From CAZWHE01 sp964633825 (GTDB lineage: Bacteria > Planctomycetota > B15-G4 > CAYZWU01), in contig CAZWHE010000068.1 in assembly GCA_964633825.1 (NCBI GenBank), positions 1 to 19,532 on the forward strand: a DNA stretch of 19,532 nt, written 5' to 3'. How positions within the stretch are numbered: the first letter of the stretch is position 1; each line of letters starts with the position of its first letter. Below, in pieces: positions 1 through 7,659 of the stretch. The notes under the pieces were generated by a model. The model saw nothing but the letters and a program-made list of their open reading frames with translations, did not search any database and was not told the DNA's origin. A program made the position numbers and the translations under genes.

Positions 1-40
1 GAGCCGTCTGAATCGTCACCCTCGTCTTCTGCCGCGTCAA
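1..40 (-). CDS. Possible 5' end of a minus-strand gene leaving the window
   Basis: On the minus strand a strong Shine-Dalgarno-like GGAGGGG (53-47) lies 6 bases before a TTG at 40-38. Reading from there gives M-T-R-Q-K-T-R-V-T-I-Q-T-A and stays open to the window edge. The alternating polar/hydrophobic KTRVTIQTA looks like a beta strand at the start of a small cytoplasmic protein. I do not recognise the family with confidence. It would be co-directional with, and about 100 bp downstream of, the zinc hydrolase gene ending at 140. An in-frame GTG at 55-53 is an alternative start. Only 13 codons are visible, so the call rests on the ribosome-binding site and the open frame. Confidence 0.25.
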   Translation of the reverse strand, partial: MTRQKTRVTIQTA

Positions 41-91
41 GTCAAGCCCCTCCACTAATCCACTACAACGCGAACTCGATGACTCGGCCCC

Positions 92-113
92 ACAAAAACG
101 ACGGGGGTTTTGT
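92..113 (-). terminator. Weak hairpin downstream of the zinc hydrolase gene
   Basis: Read on the minus strand, ACAAAAC (113-107) and GTTTTTGT (99-92) form an imperfect inverted repeat with a GC-rich loop, about 27 bp after the TGA of the hydrolase gene. The distal arm is T-rich but no further T tract follows, so it is at best a weak terminator. Confidence 0.2.
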
Positions 114-139
114 CTCATCCCCGCGTGGGACCGACTCTC

Positions 140-1060
140 TCAACGGACGAGGAAGAATCCGTCTTCGCCGATCGATTGATAGTGGGGCAGGAAGATCCGT
201 CCGTTCGAAGGAGACGTGATCGTTCCCTTCCGGTCCTTGGCCAGCGCCTGCCCGCGGCTGACGGCGTCGAAGTTCTTGAACCCGGGCAGCATCTCGAACC
301 GGTCTTCCCGTGTGATGGCGTGGCGGAAGACGAGCTCGAGCTCCTGCGGAATGTCTTCAAGCACCGAAAAAAGGGCTTTCCGCCATCCGTTGATCTGAGG
401 AAGACGCTCTCCGCCCATCGCACCGGTTCCCTCGAGGGTCAGCCAGATCGCGGCTTCGTGAGCATCGATCGATTCGGCCGTTCCGTGCCGGCCCGCCTCG
501 AAAGCGAGAGTGGAGTGCCCCTGGGAATCGAAATAGCTCAGCATCATGCCCTGGAAGAGGCTCAGCTTGTCGACAATCACGGGAACGTGCAGCTGTTCGT
601 TCACGTTTTTCAGAAGCTCACCCGTTCCCATGACGACGAAGGGAACGCTGGCGGCCGAGCTCGTATGCAGGTCCATGACCAATACGGGTCCGCGCGCCTT
701 CTCCGCGGCGCCCTCGATCGCTCTCTTCAGGGCGAGCAGTTCATGGTCCTCGAACTCGTCAAGGCCTTTTTTTTCGGCGGCGAGCGCCGACTCGATGCAG
801 GGCGCTTTCCAGATGCGGTTGAGATCCTTTCGAATGTATCTCACTCCCTGCGCAAGGGCCGGCATATTGCCGCGAAAAGCGTAAAAGTCCCCGCACAAGG
901 AAACGGAATCTCTCTCGAGCGACCGGAGGACGCGGCACGCCGCGTCGATGCCCGTGGGCTCGTTGCCGTGAATAGCGGCGACAACGATGATACAGGGGCC
1001 GGCAGCCCCGCCGTGGTGCTCGCCGATCAGGCGTTCCCCTGCTGTCAAGTTATCGGTCAT
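140..1060 (-). CDS. Aspartoacylase / succinylglutamate desuccinylase-like zinc hydrolase
   Basis: This 306-residue cytoplasmic protein has the metallocarboxypeptidase (M14-like) signature of the AstE/AspA family. The HGNEP motif at residues 31-35 provides zinc ligands His31 and Glu34. The substrate-binding loop DLNR is at 79-82. The third zinc ligand His132 is in MDLHT, and the probable catalytic Glu188 is in AFEAG. The family hydrolyses N-acyl or amide bonds of small amino-acid derivatives such as N-acetylaspartate or N-succinylglutamate; the substrate here is not readable from sequence. The start ATG at 1060-1058 overlaps the TGA of the upstream ligase gene (ATGA), so translation is probably coupled. 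No arginine-succinyltransferase genes are nearby, so a role in that catabolic pathway is unlikely. A role processing the product of the partner ligase is the natural inference. Family assignment is firm, the exact reaction is unknown. Confidence 0.88.
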   Translation of the reverse strand: MTDNLTAGERLIGEHHGGAAGPCIIVVAAIHGNEPTGIDAACRVLRSLERDSVSLCGDFYAFRGNMPALAQGVRYIRKDLNRIWKAPCIESALAAEKKGLDEFEDHELLALKRAIEGAAEKARGPVLVMDLHTSSAASVPFVVMGTGELLKNVNEQLHVPVIVDKLSLFQGMMLSYFDSQGHSTLAFEAGRHGTAESIDAHEAAIWLTLEGTGAMGGERLPQINGWRKALFSVLEDIPQELELVFRHAITREDRFEMLPGFKNFDAVSRGQALAKDRKGTITSPSNGRIFLPHYQSIGEDGFFLVR

Positions 1061-2964
1061 TCTTTTAGTTTCTGCTCCAATAGGTTGGCGGCAATGCCGA
1101 GAAAGCTGTCCTCGGTCACCACACCGACCAGTTTACCGTCGCTCAGGACCGGTAAAATAGAAATCTTCTTTTCGCGCATCAGCCGGATTGCATCGAGGGA
1201 GAGTGTTTCCGGCGCGACGGTGATCGGATCTTTCACCATGATCGAGCTGACCGGCACGGTCCGCCCCTCTTCCTGGGGGATCGGCTGGCCGATGAGCTTG
1301 AGCAGCCTCCTGTGGGAAACGAGCCCCACAAGGTGATGTTCCTTGTCTTCGACGAGAACATGGCGAATGCGTTTCCACACCATGAGGTGCGCCACGAGAT
1401 CGACGGGCTCTTCGGGCAGAACGGTAAAGAGATCGGTGGTCATGTACTGCTCGATCCTGTAATAGTTCAGTTTCCAGCCGCCCCCCTCCTCCAACCGAGC
1501 GGCGGGCCAATCGGACACGGGCTTTCCGCCCTTCTGCCTGGCCACGACGGCCGCGGTCAGGGCGTTCAGCTTCTCCCACGTGGGGGCCGATTGTTCCATC
1601 TTGGAGAAGGAATCGAGCATCCACTGCGCACCGGTCACTTCGCGCTTGACGCGCTTTTCGATCACGCCGAGGTAGAGATCGATGTCGCCCGAATTCACTT
1701 TGGAAGCCCTGAGCCCTTCCTGCGCCAATGGAAGGAACTCTTTGAGGATCACCTTTGCCGCGGCCTGATTCTTTCCCCGCCACTTGATCTGCGAACCGAG
1801 GCCGTGCCGCGCGGCGGCGAAGAAGTTGTCCCTGGCGGCATCGAAATCGATCTCCTTGGTGATGTCGTCGTACCTTTGCGCCATGCCGGTGACCAGCCCG
1901 AGCCAGAACGCCGCGTTGGCCACCTCATCCCTCGTCGACGGCCCGGAAGGCAGCATGCGGTTTTCGATCCGGAGGTGCGGCTTGCCATTCAGGATGCCGT
2001 AACACGCCCGGTTCCAGCGGTAGACCGTGCCGTTGTGGGTGCACAGAGCCTGGAGGTGGGGCGCTTTGCCTTCTTCCAGCGCCTGGGAAGGATCCTCGTA
2101 CTCTTCGAGGGCCACGAGAACCTTGTGGCGGGCCACATCCTCCTGGAATATCTCGAGAACCGATTGGTCGATCCAGTTGTCTCCGAAATGCACCCGCGGG
2201 CTGAGATAACGCTCGTGAGGCGCTGTCCGGGTGTCGATCGATTGCTGAAAAAGGGCGATGCGCGTCTCACGCCACAAGCGGTAACGGCCGAGAAAAGGGG
2301 AATTGACCGCCGCGGCCAGCACGGGCGCCGCCGCCGCCTGCGAGATGTTGTACACGCGGGCGAATTCCTGCGGGTCGACCTGGATGTGCACCTGGAAGCT
2401 CGTGTTGGCCGCCTCGAGCATGACGCTTTCGTGCTTCAGGATCAGCTCGTCCGTTCCCTTGATGTTGAGCTCGTACTCCTGGCCCCGCATCCGCGTGGTC
2501 GCCTCGTTCAACGCGAAGTACCGCTTCTTCGGGGTCATGTTCTCCAAGCCGAGATCGCTCTTCTTGATGGTGGGCAGGATGCCGATGAGCACCACCTCGC
2601 TGTCGAATTTGTCCGCCGCCGCGCTCGCTTTGGATATGAAGTAATTGAGCTGGAGCTCCATGCGACTGAAACAGTCTTTGCGAAAAAGCATGGGATCGAG
2701 ATTGAGCTCGATGTTGAACCTGGCGATCTCGGTCGTGAAGTGGGGATCGTCCAGGCTGTCGAGCAACTCCATGGAGAGCGGCGCCGGGCGCCAGCTCTTG
2801 TCGACCAGGACCAGCTCCTGCTCCACCCCGATCCGCCGCACGCCCGATTCGACAGCATCTTCTTTCAACATCTTTTCGAGAGCATTGATGTCGTTGAGCA
2901 GATAATGCGTAAATCGCCTCAGCCGCTCTCCGTCATCCGATTCCGGGCGGGACTTCTTTCCCAT
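1057..2964 (-). CDS. GCS2-family carboxylate-amine ligase fused to a CBS-domain pair
   Basis: The 635-residue protein has two parts. Residues 1 to about 500 resemble the glutamate-cysteine ligase 2 (GCS2/YbdK-like) fold of the glutamine-synthetase superfamily. The metal/nucleotide motif IGVEQE is at 45-50, followed by RFNIELNLDP near residue 85, HIQVDP near 195, and the late motif RIENRMLPSGPS. Residues 507-635 are two CBS domains (YMTTDLFTVLPEE...GLVSHRRLL and IMVKDPITVAPE...GVVTEDSFL), a module that usually binds adenosine nucleotides. The expected activity is ATP-dependent amide bond formation between a carboxylate and an amine, tuned by adenylate charge. Glutathione synthesis is possible but not shown, and no gshB is present. 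The start is supported by GGAGTG about 5 bases before the ATG. The downstream zinc hydrolase overlaps by 4 bp. Confidence 0.85.
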   Translation of the reverse strand: MGKKSRPESDDGERLRRFTHYLLNDINALEKMLKEDAVESGVRRIGVEQELVLVDKSWRPAPLSMELLDSLDDPHFTTEIARFNIELNLDPMLFRKDCFSRMELQLNYFISKASAAADKFDSEVVLIGILPTIKKSDLGLENMTPKKRYFALNEATTRMRGQEYELNIKGTDELILKHESVMLEAANTSFQVHIQVDPQEFARVYNISQAAAAPVLAAAVNSPFLGRYRLWRETRIALFQQSIDTRTAPHERYLSPRVHFGDNWIDQSVLEIFQEDVARHKVLVALEEYEDPSQALEEGKAPHLQALCTHNGTVYRWNRACYGILNGKPHLRIENRMLPSGPSTRDEVANAAFWLGLVTGMAQRYDDITKEIDFDAARDNFFAAARHGLGSQIKWRGKNQAAAKVILKEFLPLAQEGLRASKVNSGDIDLYLGVIEKRVKREVTGAQWMLDSFSKMEQSAPTWEKLNALTAAVVARQKGGKPVSDWPAARLEEGGGWKLNYYRIEQYMTTDLFTVLPEEPVDLVAHLMVWKRIRHVLVEDKEHHLVGLVSHRRLLKLIGQPIPQEEGRTVPVSSIMVKDPITVAPETLSLDAIRLMREKKISILPVLSDGKLVGVVTEDSFLGIAANLLEQKLKE

Positions 2965-3091
2965 CGATCACTCCAGCGCTTCTGTTCGGAACGGCTTGCG
3001 GGGACAAGGCCCATCCTCCCTCCGGGATAGTTTTAGCCGAATATGATTTCCACGTCACATAAAATCCCATCCCGCTCCGGAAAGTCTCCGT

Positions 3092-5425
3092 TCACTTCCG
3101 GCCGAGATCGACGTACGCTCCCGCTTTCATCTCGTTCAGGATCAAGGGGAATGTAATGTTCAGCGGGTCGAGGGCGATGGCGATCCGCATGTTTTTCAAT
3201 GCCGGCTCTTTGATGCCGGCCGTGTAATGAAGCACCGCCCTGTTGGAATAATAATAAGCGTTCAGAGGGTTGAGCCCGACAGCCCTATCGATGTCGCCCA
3301 AGGCGCTGTCGGGATTCTCCAGGCTTTTGTGGACCAGCGAGCGGTAATAATAAGCGTCGGCCTTTCTGTAATCCAAATCATCGACGGCCTTGTCGAGCTT
3401 CTCCATCGATTGGAGCAGTAATTCCTTGTATGCCTTGATTCTATCATCCTTGCCGAGCTTGCTTTTCGTATCGTACTTTGTTTTCAGCGCTTCGTAATAG
3501 AGGTCCCGCCCCAGGACCATCCATCCATGGCCGCCGACCCGGGCCACTCCTGTTTGGACGAACTCCTCCCATTCCTTTTGAAGAGCGGCCCAGTCTTCGA
3601 TCTTGAGGCTCTTTTCCAGAAACTCCACCGAGTCCTGCGGCGTGACGGCCATGATCTTCGACCTGATCTCCTTTGTTTTCACCCCCCTCAACGAATAGAG
3701 GTTCTTGAAGAATCTCAGGAACCTCGTTTTGTATTTATCGCCCGTCATCAGAAAATGAAAGGTCGACCACCAATAGGCATAATCCTCGTACTTGTATGAT
3801 TTCGTGTTCAGGGCTTTTCTGAGCGGCGTGACCCGGCCCGACAGGATCTTCTGGTTGACCAGGAGGAGGCGGTTGCCGAGGATTTGACCCGGCGCCATCT
3901 CGGGCTTTCCCCGCCTGTCATAGGTGATGCAGGCGCTTCCAAAGTATTCGGCCGCTCCTTCCTCCACCCAGTGAGGCTTTACCTTCAGCTTCGTGTTGGA
4001 CAGGTAGTTGAGGAGATGGGCGCCCTCGTGAAGCAGGGTTCGCTCGCTGAGGGACGGATCCTCGAAGTTGTGATAAAGGTTCAGGCTGTTGTCCAGCCAG
4101 TTGAAATACCCGCCCGTCCCCCGAAGCTTGCTGAAAGCCTGGTATTCGCGCACATCTTTGAATATCCGAATAATGGGTCTGTTTTTCTTGGCCTCGCTCG
4201 AGACCTTGATGCCCAGCGTTTTTTCATAAGTGGAAAAAAGGGCGTCTACAAGATCGGCATAGTGATCGAGAAGCTCCTCGTTCGTCGTGGTTTCCATGAT
4301 GAAGCGCGATCTCTTCGCCCTCCAGGGATTCGCCGGATTCGAATGTTTCGTGAGGTTCTCGATCTTTTCCCTGCGCTTCTCCTTCTCTTTCTCTATTTCG
4401 ATTCCCAGGCGGTATTTCGAAACCCACCGGCCCTTGAACCTGACGTAGCCCTTGGCCACGTTTGCTTTCTCCTTCTCCGTGCGGGGCACGAAGAGCCCGG
4501 GGTCACCGTAATCGACCTGCCTCACCAAGGTCTTGGGAACCCGGATGGAGTCCTCGCCCCATCGAACGATAAAGAAATCGTCCTCCTCGCGAATCCTTCC
4601 CTCGACGGTTCTGCCGTGGCGTGTGATGAGGAGATCGGGAAGCACGGGCATCGCCTCCGCCCGGCCGCTCGCCGGTCCGGACCCCGTTCTTCCCCGGGAG
4701 GACGTTCTTTTTCGGGACGGCGTTTGGGGGCGATCGATTTTCAAAGTCTTAACAACCTTTCTGAAGAAAGGCTTCCACTTCTTGTATTCCTCCTCGACGA
4801 CGCTGAACATGAGGACCAGTTCTTCGGTGTCCGAGATTTTCACCGCCACCGCATAATGTTTGTAATTCACATTCAGATCTGTTTTGGACAGGATCGCGTA
4901 TTCAACGGCGGGCCGGTTGCACATTCTGTCGTCTTCCTTTTCGATGATCCGCACCCCGGTCAGCCCGCTGTAATTGTGCAGCCACTGCTCCAGGGTGCGG
5001 GCCGAAGCCTGTTCCCTGCGCTTTTTGAGCAGCTCTTTTCTCTTCTTCTCATCCATGTCTTTTTCGTCCCCGCCGGCGCCCCCCCCGCTTTGGGCCGCTT
5101 CCGGAACAACGGGGCCGACAGGCCCTGACTCGAACCAGAGTATTTTCATCGATGTTGGAAAAGAGAAGGAGCCGAGCTCCTTGGATTTGACTCTCGTGCG
5201 GGGGCCGTACCAATGATCGACGAGGTTCCCGGAAAAGATCCTGGCTTTGACATCCTCCGGCATGGACCTGGCTTTCAGGGAGGGCCACTCATCGGGAATG
5301 CGCACCTTGAAATCGAGTTTGTCGTTCTTGTACCACTTCCCCAGCTTCTCCTTGGCCGGCGAGGCGGGACAGAGGCCGAACGCCACGGCGCCAAGGAGCA
5401 CGATCTGGAAAAATGTTCGTCTCAT
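3092..5425 (-). CDS. Secreted HExxH (gluzincin-like) protease with C-terminal TPRs
   Basis: The 777-residue protein begins with a signal peptide (basic MRR, hydrophobic core to about residue 22, A-x-A-like site near SPAKEK). A low-complexity E/K-rich and G/S-rich stretch covers roughly 110-260, followed by a small beta-rich module around 262-310 (TRHGRTVEGRI...DSIRVPKTLV). The metalloprotease signature is HEGAH at 466-470, with a downstream W-V-E-E-G (486-490) that supplies a third-ligand glutamate, the layout of DUF1570-type putative peptidases found in Planctomycetes and relatives. TPR-like helices occupy about 685-765 (YYYRSLVHKSLENPDSALGDI and the following unit). It is probably periplasmic or extracellular; the substrate is unknown. 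The gene is monocistronic, with 127 bp to the next minus-strand gene. The ribosome-binding site is weak. The protease fold is well supported, the function inferred. Confidence 0.75.
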   Translation of the reverse strand: MRRTFFQIVLLGAVAFGLCPASPAKEKLGKWYKNDKLDFKVRIPDEWPSLKARSMPEDVKARIFSGNLVDHWYGPRTRVKSKELGSFSFPTSMKILWFESGPVGPVVPEAAQSGGGAGGDEKDMDEKKRKELLKKRREQASARTLEQWLHNYSGLTGVRIIEKEDDRMCNRPAVEYAILSKTDLNVNYKHYAVAVKISDTEELVLMFSVVEEEYKKWKPFFRKVVKTLKIDRPQTPSRKRTSSRGRTGSGPASGRAEAMPVLPDLLITRHGRTVEGRIREEDDFFIVRWGEDSIRVPKTLVRQVDYGDPGLFVPRTEKEKANVAKGYVRFKGRWVSKYRLGIEIEKEKEKRREKIENLTKHSNPANPWRAKRSRFIMETTTNEELLDHYADLVDALFSTYEKTLGIKVSSEAKKNRPIIRIFKDVREYQAFSKLRGTGGYFNWLDNSLNLYHNFEDPSLSERTLLHEGAHLLNYLSNTKLKVKPHWVEEGAAEYFGSACITYDRRGKPEMAPGQILGNRLLLVNQKILSGRVTPLRKALNTKSYKYEDYAYWWSTFHFLMTGDKYKTRFLRFFKNLYSLRGVKTKEIRSKIMAVTPQDSVEFLEKSLKIEDWAALQKEWEEFVQTGVARVGGHGWMVLGRDLYYEALKTKYDTKSKLGKDDRIKAYKELLLQSMEKLDKAVDDLDYRKADAYYYRSLVHKSLENPDSALGDIDRAVGLNPLNAYYYSNRAVLHYTAGIKEPALKNMRIAIALDPLNITFPLILNEMKAGAYVDLGRK

Positions 5426-5449
5426 GAGACCGGCCCTGCCAATAAACTC

Positions 5450-5477
5450 GTGACCGACTTTTCGATCTTATTATAAT
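5450..5477 (+). promoter_or_regulatory. Candidate promoter for the fpr gene in a divergent spacer
   Basis: A perfect TATAAT at 5472-5477 has a GTGACC (5450-5455) 16 bases upstream, a reasonable sigma-70 pair for the plus-strand reductase gene, giving an mRNA leader of about 110 bases. The -10 lies in the 8-bp palindrome ATTATAAT (5470-5477), so it may also serve the minus-strand protease gene, although I see no good -35 on that side. Confidence 0.35.
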
Positions 5478-5592
5478 GTTCGGTTTGGACTTTTCATTGA
5501 TTTCGTCGCAAGGCGCCGCGCTTCATTGACCGGACGCGATCTTCCATGTATCTTTCGGTTTCGAGAACCCCTTATTCACGAGAGAAAGCACC

Positions 5593-6402
5593 ATGACAAA
5601 AGAACTGAACGCCGTCGTGGTCAACAAGATGAACGTTTCCCCCGAGGCCATGATCCTGCAAGTGGTTCCCGACAACTGGGAACTGCCCGATTTCATACCG
5701 GGCCAGTTCGCCGTTCTGGGCCTGCCGGGATCGACTCCGCGCTGCGGCGGGTCCGATAACATCGAAGAGCCCGAGGATCCCGGCAAGCTCATCAAGCGCG
5801 CCTACTCGACGACATCTTCGTCCAAGGTGAAGGAATATCTCGAATTCTACATCACCCTCTGTCGTTCGGGACAGCTCACACCCAGGCTTTTCACACTGAA
5901 TATCGGAGACCGCATCTGGATGTCGAAGCGGTTATCGGGCATGTTCACCCTGCGCGACGTCCCTTCAAAATACGATGTCGCCCTCATCGCCACCGGGACC
6001 GGACTGGCGCCCTATGTGAGCATGATCCGCTCGGAATTGAAAGACCGGCCGGACCGTAAATACGCCATCATTCACGGCGCCTACCATTCGTGGGACCTGG
6101 GATTTCGCGGCGAGCTGATCACTCTGGAACAGGTCTCGGCGAATTTCACCTACCTGCCCGTCATCAGCCATCCCCAGAACGAGCCGATTCCGTGGACGGG
6201 ATTGACCGGATTTGTTCAAGACATCTGGCACAAAAGGCTCATAGATCGGAAATGGGGCCGCAAGCCTTCACCAGACGACACCCATGTTTTTCTGTGCGGC
6301 AATCCCGCCATGATCGATTCGATGAAAACAATAGTCGAAAATGAGGGTTTTTTGGAACATACCAAAAAATCTCCCGGCAATGTTCATATCGAATGCTACT
6401 GA
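5593..6402 (+). CDS. fpr: Ferredoxin-NADP+ reductase (Fpr type)
   Basis: The 269-residue FAD enzyme exchanges electrons between NADPH and ferredoxin or flavodoxin in the cytoplasm. Diagnostic features are the FAD-binding RAYS at 69-72, the pyrophosphate-binding GTGLAPYVSM starting at 135, the NADP/catalytic CGNPAM at 235-240, and an aromatic C-terminal residue (Tyr269) expected to stack on the flavin. Length fits bacterial Fpr (about 250-270), with a slightly longer loop around residues 45-65. The upstream ribosome-binding site is weak (GAGAAAG about 4 bases before ATG). It heads the plus-strand redox cluster and is followed after 146 bp by perR. In other bacteria fpr belongs to oxidative-stress regulons, where it supplies reduced ferredoxin or drains NADPH. 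Confidence in family and reaction is high; whether it shares a transcript with downstream genes is not certain. Confidence 0.92.
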   Translation: MTKELNAVVVNKMNVSPEAMILQVVPDNWELPDFIPGQFAVLGLPGSTPRCGGSDNIEEPEDPGKLIKRAYSTTSSSKVKEYLEFYITLCRSGQLTPRLFTLNIGDRIWMSKRLSGMFTLRDVPSKYDVALIATGTGLAPYVSMIRSELKDRPDRKYAIIHGAYHSWDLGFRGELITLEQVSANFTYLPVISHPQNEPIPWTGLTGFVQDIWHKRLIDRKWGRKPSPDDTHVFLCGNPAMIDSMKTIVENEGFLEHTKKSPGNVHIECY

Positions 6403-6442
6403 CATCGACCGAATCCCCTCGCGCACGCCAAGTTTAATCCTG

Positions 6443-6473
6443 TTCACACAAACGAATTACAAATATTTATAAT
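6443..6473 (+). promoter_or_regulatory. Candidate promoter upstream of perR
   Basis: TATAAT at 6468-6473 sits in an AT-rich tract, with a weak TTCACA (6443-6448) 19 bases upstream. The start of transcription would fall near 6480, leaving the PerR-box-like palindrome just downstream, where bound repressor would block the polymerase. The -10 is perfect, the -35 and spacing are poor. Confidence 0.35.
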
Positions 6474-6519
6474 TTTTTAAGAAAAAGCGGGACAAAGGCT
6501 GATTTCAGTCTATTAATAA

Positions 6520-6534
6520 CAATAATCATTATTG
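6520..6534. promoter_or_regulatory. PerR-box-like operator
   Basis: CAATAATCATTATTG is a perfect 7-1-7 inverted repeat. The geometry and AT-rich half sites match the PerR box (consensus TTATAAT-N-ATTATAA), differing mainly in the outer bases. It ends 14 bases before the ATG of the PerR-type gene, which predicts negative autoregulation and peroxide-induced expression of perR and possibly the genes after it. Confidence 0.8.
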
Positions 6535-6548
6535 GTAAAGGATAAAAA

Positions 6549-6977
6549 ATGACTGACATAACGTTCCAGAGAAACACCAAACAGAGAAAGGTGATCCTGG
6601 AAGAACTCAATCACCTCACCTCGCACCCCACTGCATCCGAGCTCTACGAGATCGTGCGGCAGCGCCTTCCCAGGATCAGCCTCGGGACTGTGTACCGCAA
6701 CCTGGAGCTTCTCACTCGAATGGGCCTCACTCAGAAACTGAAGATCAGCGATTCGGAAACACGGTTCGACGGAAACCGGGAGAGGCACTATCACGTTCGC
6801 TGCACCCGGTGCCGCCGCGTTGATGATCTTCACAACGCACCGGCCAACCCGGTGAGCGAAGAAATCAAGAGCTTGGACGGCTACGAGATTCTGGGATTTC
6901 ACCTCGAGTTCATCGGTATCTGCCCCGACTGCAGGAGACAAAAAGCCGGAACCGATGACAAGCCGGGAAAGGGTTGA
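6549..6977 (+). CDS. perR: PerR-type peroxide-sensing Fur-family repressor
   Basis: The 142-residue protein has an N-terminal winged helix (about 1-75, recognition region SLGTVYRNLELL) and a C-terminal dimerisation domain. The structural zinc site has both CxxC pairs, Cys85/Cys88 and Cys125/Cys128. All five residues that bind the regulatory metal in Bacillus PerR have counterparts: His26, Asp74, His80, His82 and Asp93. The aspartate at the last position separates PerR from Fur and Zur, which carry glutamate there. PerR with Fe2+ is oxidised on histidine by H2O2 and leaves DNA. A good ribosome-binding site (AAAGGA, 6538-6543) precedes the ATG, and a perfect palindrome overlaps the leader. Ferritin and peroxiredoxin genes follow directly, the usual PerR targets. 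Confidence 0.9.
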   Translation: MTDITFQRNTKQRKVILEELNHLTSHPTASELYEIVRQRLPRISLGTVYRNLELLTRMGLTQKLKISDSETRFDGNRERHYHVRCTRCRRVDDLHNAPANPVSEEIKSLDGYEILGFHLEFIGICPDCRRQKAGTDDKPGKG

Positions 6978-7077
6978 TACCCGCCTGTGCAAGGGAGCCT
7001 CGTCGAACAGTTCCCGGCATAAAAAGCGGCATCGGGATACGCACAAACAGGAATTCTGCTTAAAAAGGACAAAAACC

Positions 7078-7593
7078 ATGTTGAACCAGAAGATTCAGGA
7101 CGCTTTCAACAAACACATCAACGTCGAGCTCTACTCCTCGTACCTCTACCTCTCCATGTCCTCCCACTTCGAGTCGAAAAACCTCAAGGGAATGGCGAGC
7201 TGGATGCGGCTTCAGGCCCGGGAAGAGATGGCGCACGCCGTCAAGTTCATCGATTTCATCCATGAAAAAGGTGGAAAAGTGCTTCTCGCCGCGCTGGATG
7301 CGCCCGAAAACGAATGGAGCTCGCCGACCGCGGTTTTTGAACATGTCTACAAGCACGAGTGCCATATTTCCCAACTGATCAATGACCTGGCGAACGTCGC
7401 AATCAGCGAAAAAGACCATGCCGCGAATTCCTTCCTCCAATGGTTCATTACCGAGCAGGTCGAGGAGGAAGCCTCGGCCCTGGAAAATCTGGAAAAGCTG
7501 AAGCTCGTGGGCGACAACGGCGTCGCTCTCTTCATGATCGACAAAGAACTGAGCGAGCGCGCACCTGCGCCGAGCGATGAAGGAACAGCATAA
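7078..7593 (+). CDS. ftnA: Bacterial non-haem ferritin
   Basis: The 171-residue protein is a four-helix ferritin that forms a 24-subunit iron-storage shell. Ferroxidase ligands are visible at standard places: Glu17 (NVELYSSYLYL), Glu50 and His53 (REEMAH), Glu94, Gln127 and Glu130. There is no haem-binding methionine of the bacterioferritin kind, so it is FtnA rather than Bfr. The start at 7078 is chosen because AAGGA (7065-7069) lies 8 bases upstream and the protein then begins at the family's normal MLNQKIQDAFNKHINVE; the open frame reaches further upstream, but that stretch (6955 on) overlaps perR in another frame and is unlike ferritin. It lies 100 bp after perR. Ferritin takes up Fe2+ released under peroxide stress and so limits Fenton chemistry. 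Confidence 0.95.
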   Translation: MLNQKIQDAFNKHINVELYSSYLYLSMSSHFESKNLKGMASWMRLQAREEMAHAVKFIDFIHEKGGKVLLAALDAPENEWSSPTAVFEHVYKHECHISQLINDLANVAISEKDHAANSFLQWFITEQVEEEASALENLEKLKLVGDNGVALFMIDKELSERAPAPSDEGTA

Positions 7594-7659
7594 GCAGAAA
7601 GAACTGCATAAAACGTACAACTTTCATAACAACATGAGACAACAAGGAAAGGAATTACT

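Noticed and set aside
110..3030. Long plus-strand open frames opposite the hydrolase and ligase genes (110-1336 and 1312-3030)
   Set aside because: They are antisense shadows of GC-rich genes; their translations are Arg/Leu/His-rich without any domain, while the minus-strand frames carry clear enzyme motifs.
3884..5128. 414-codon plus-strand frame opposite the secreted protease
   Set aside because: Antisense to a gene with a signal peptide and HEGAH site; no recognisable motif or ribosome-binding site.
6955..7077. N-terminal extension of the ferritin frame
   Set aside because: It overlaps perR in another frame and is basic and unlike ferritin; ATG 7078 has the ribosome-binding site and the family N-terminus.
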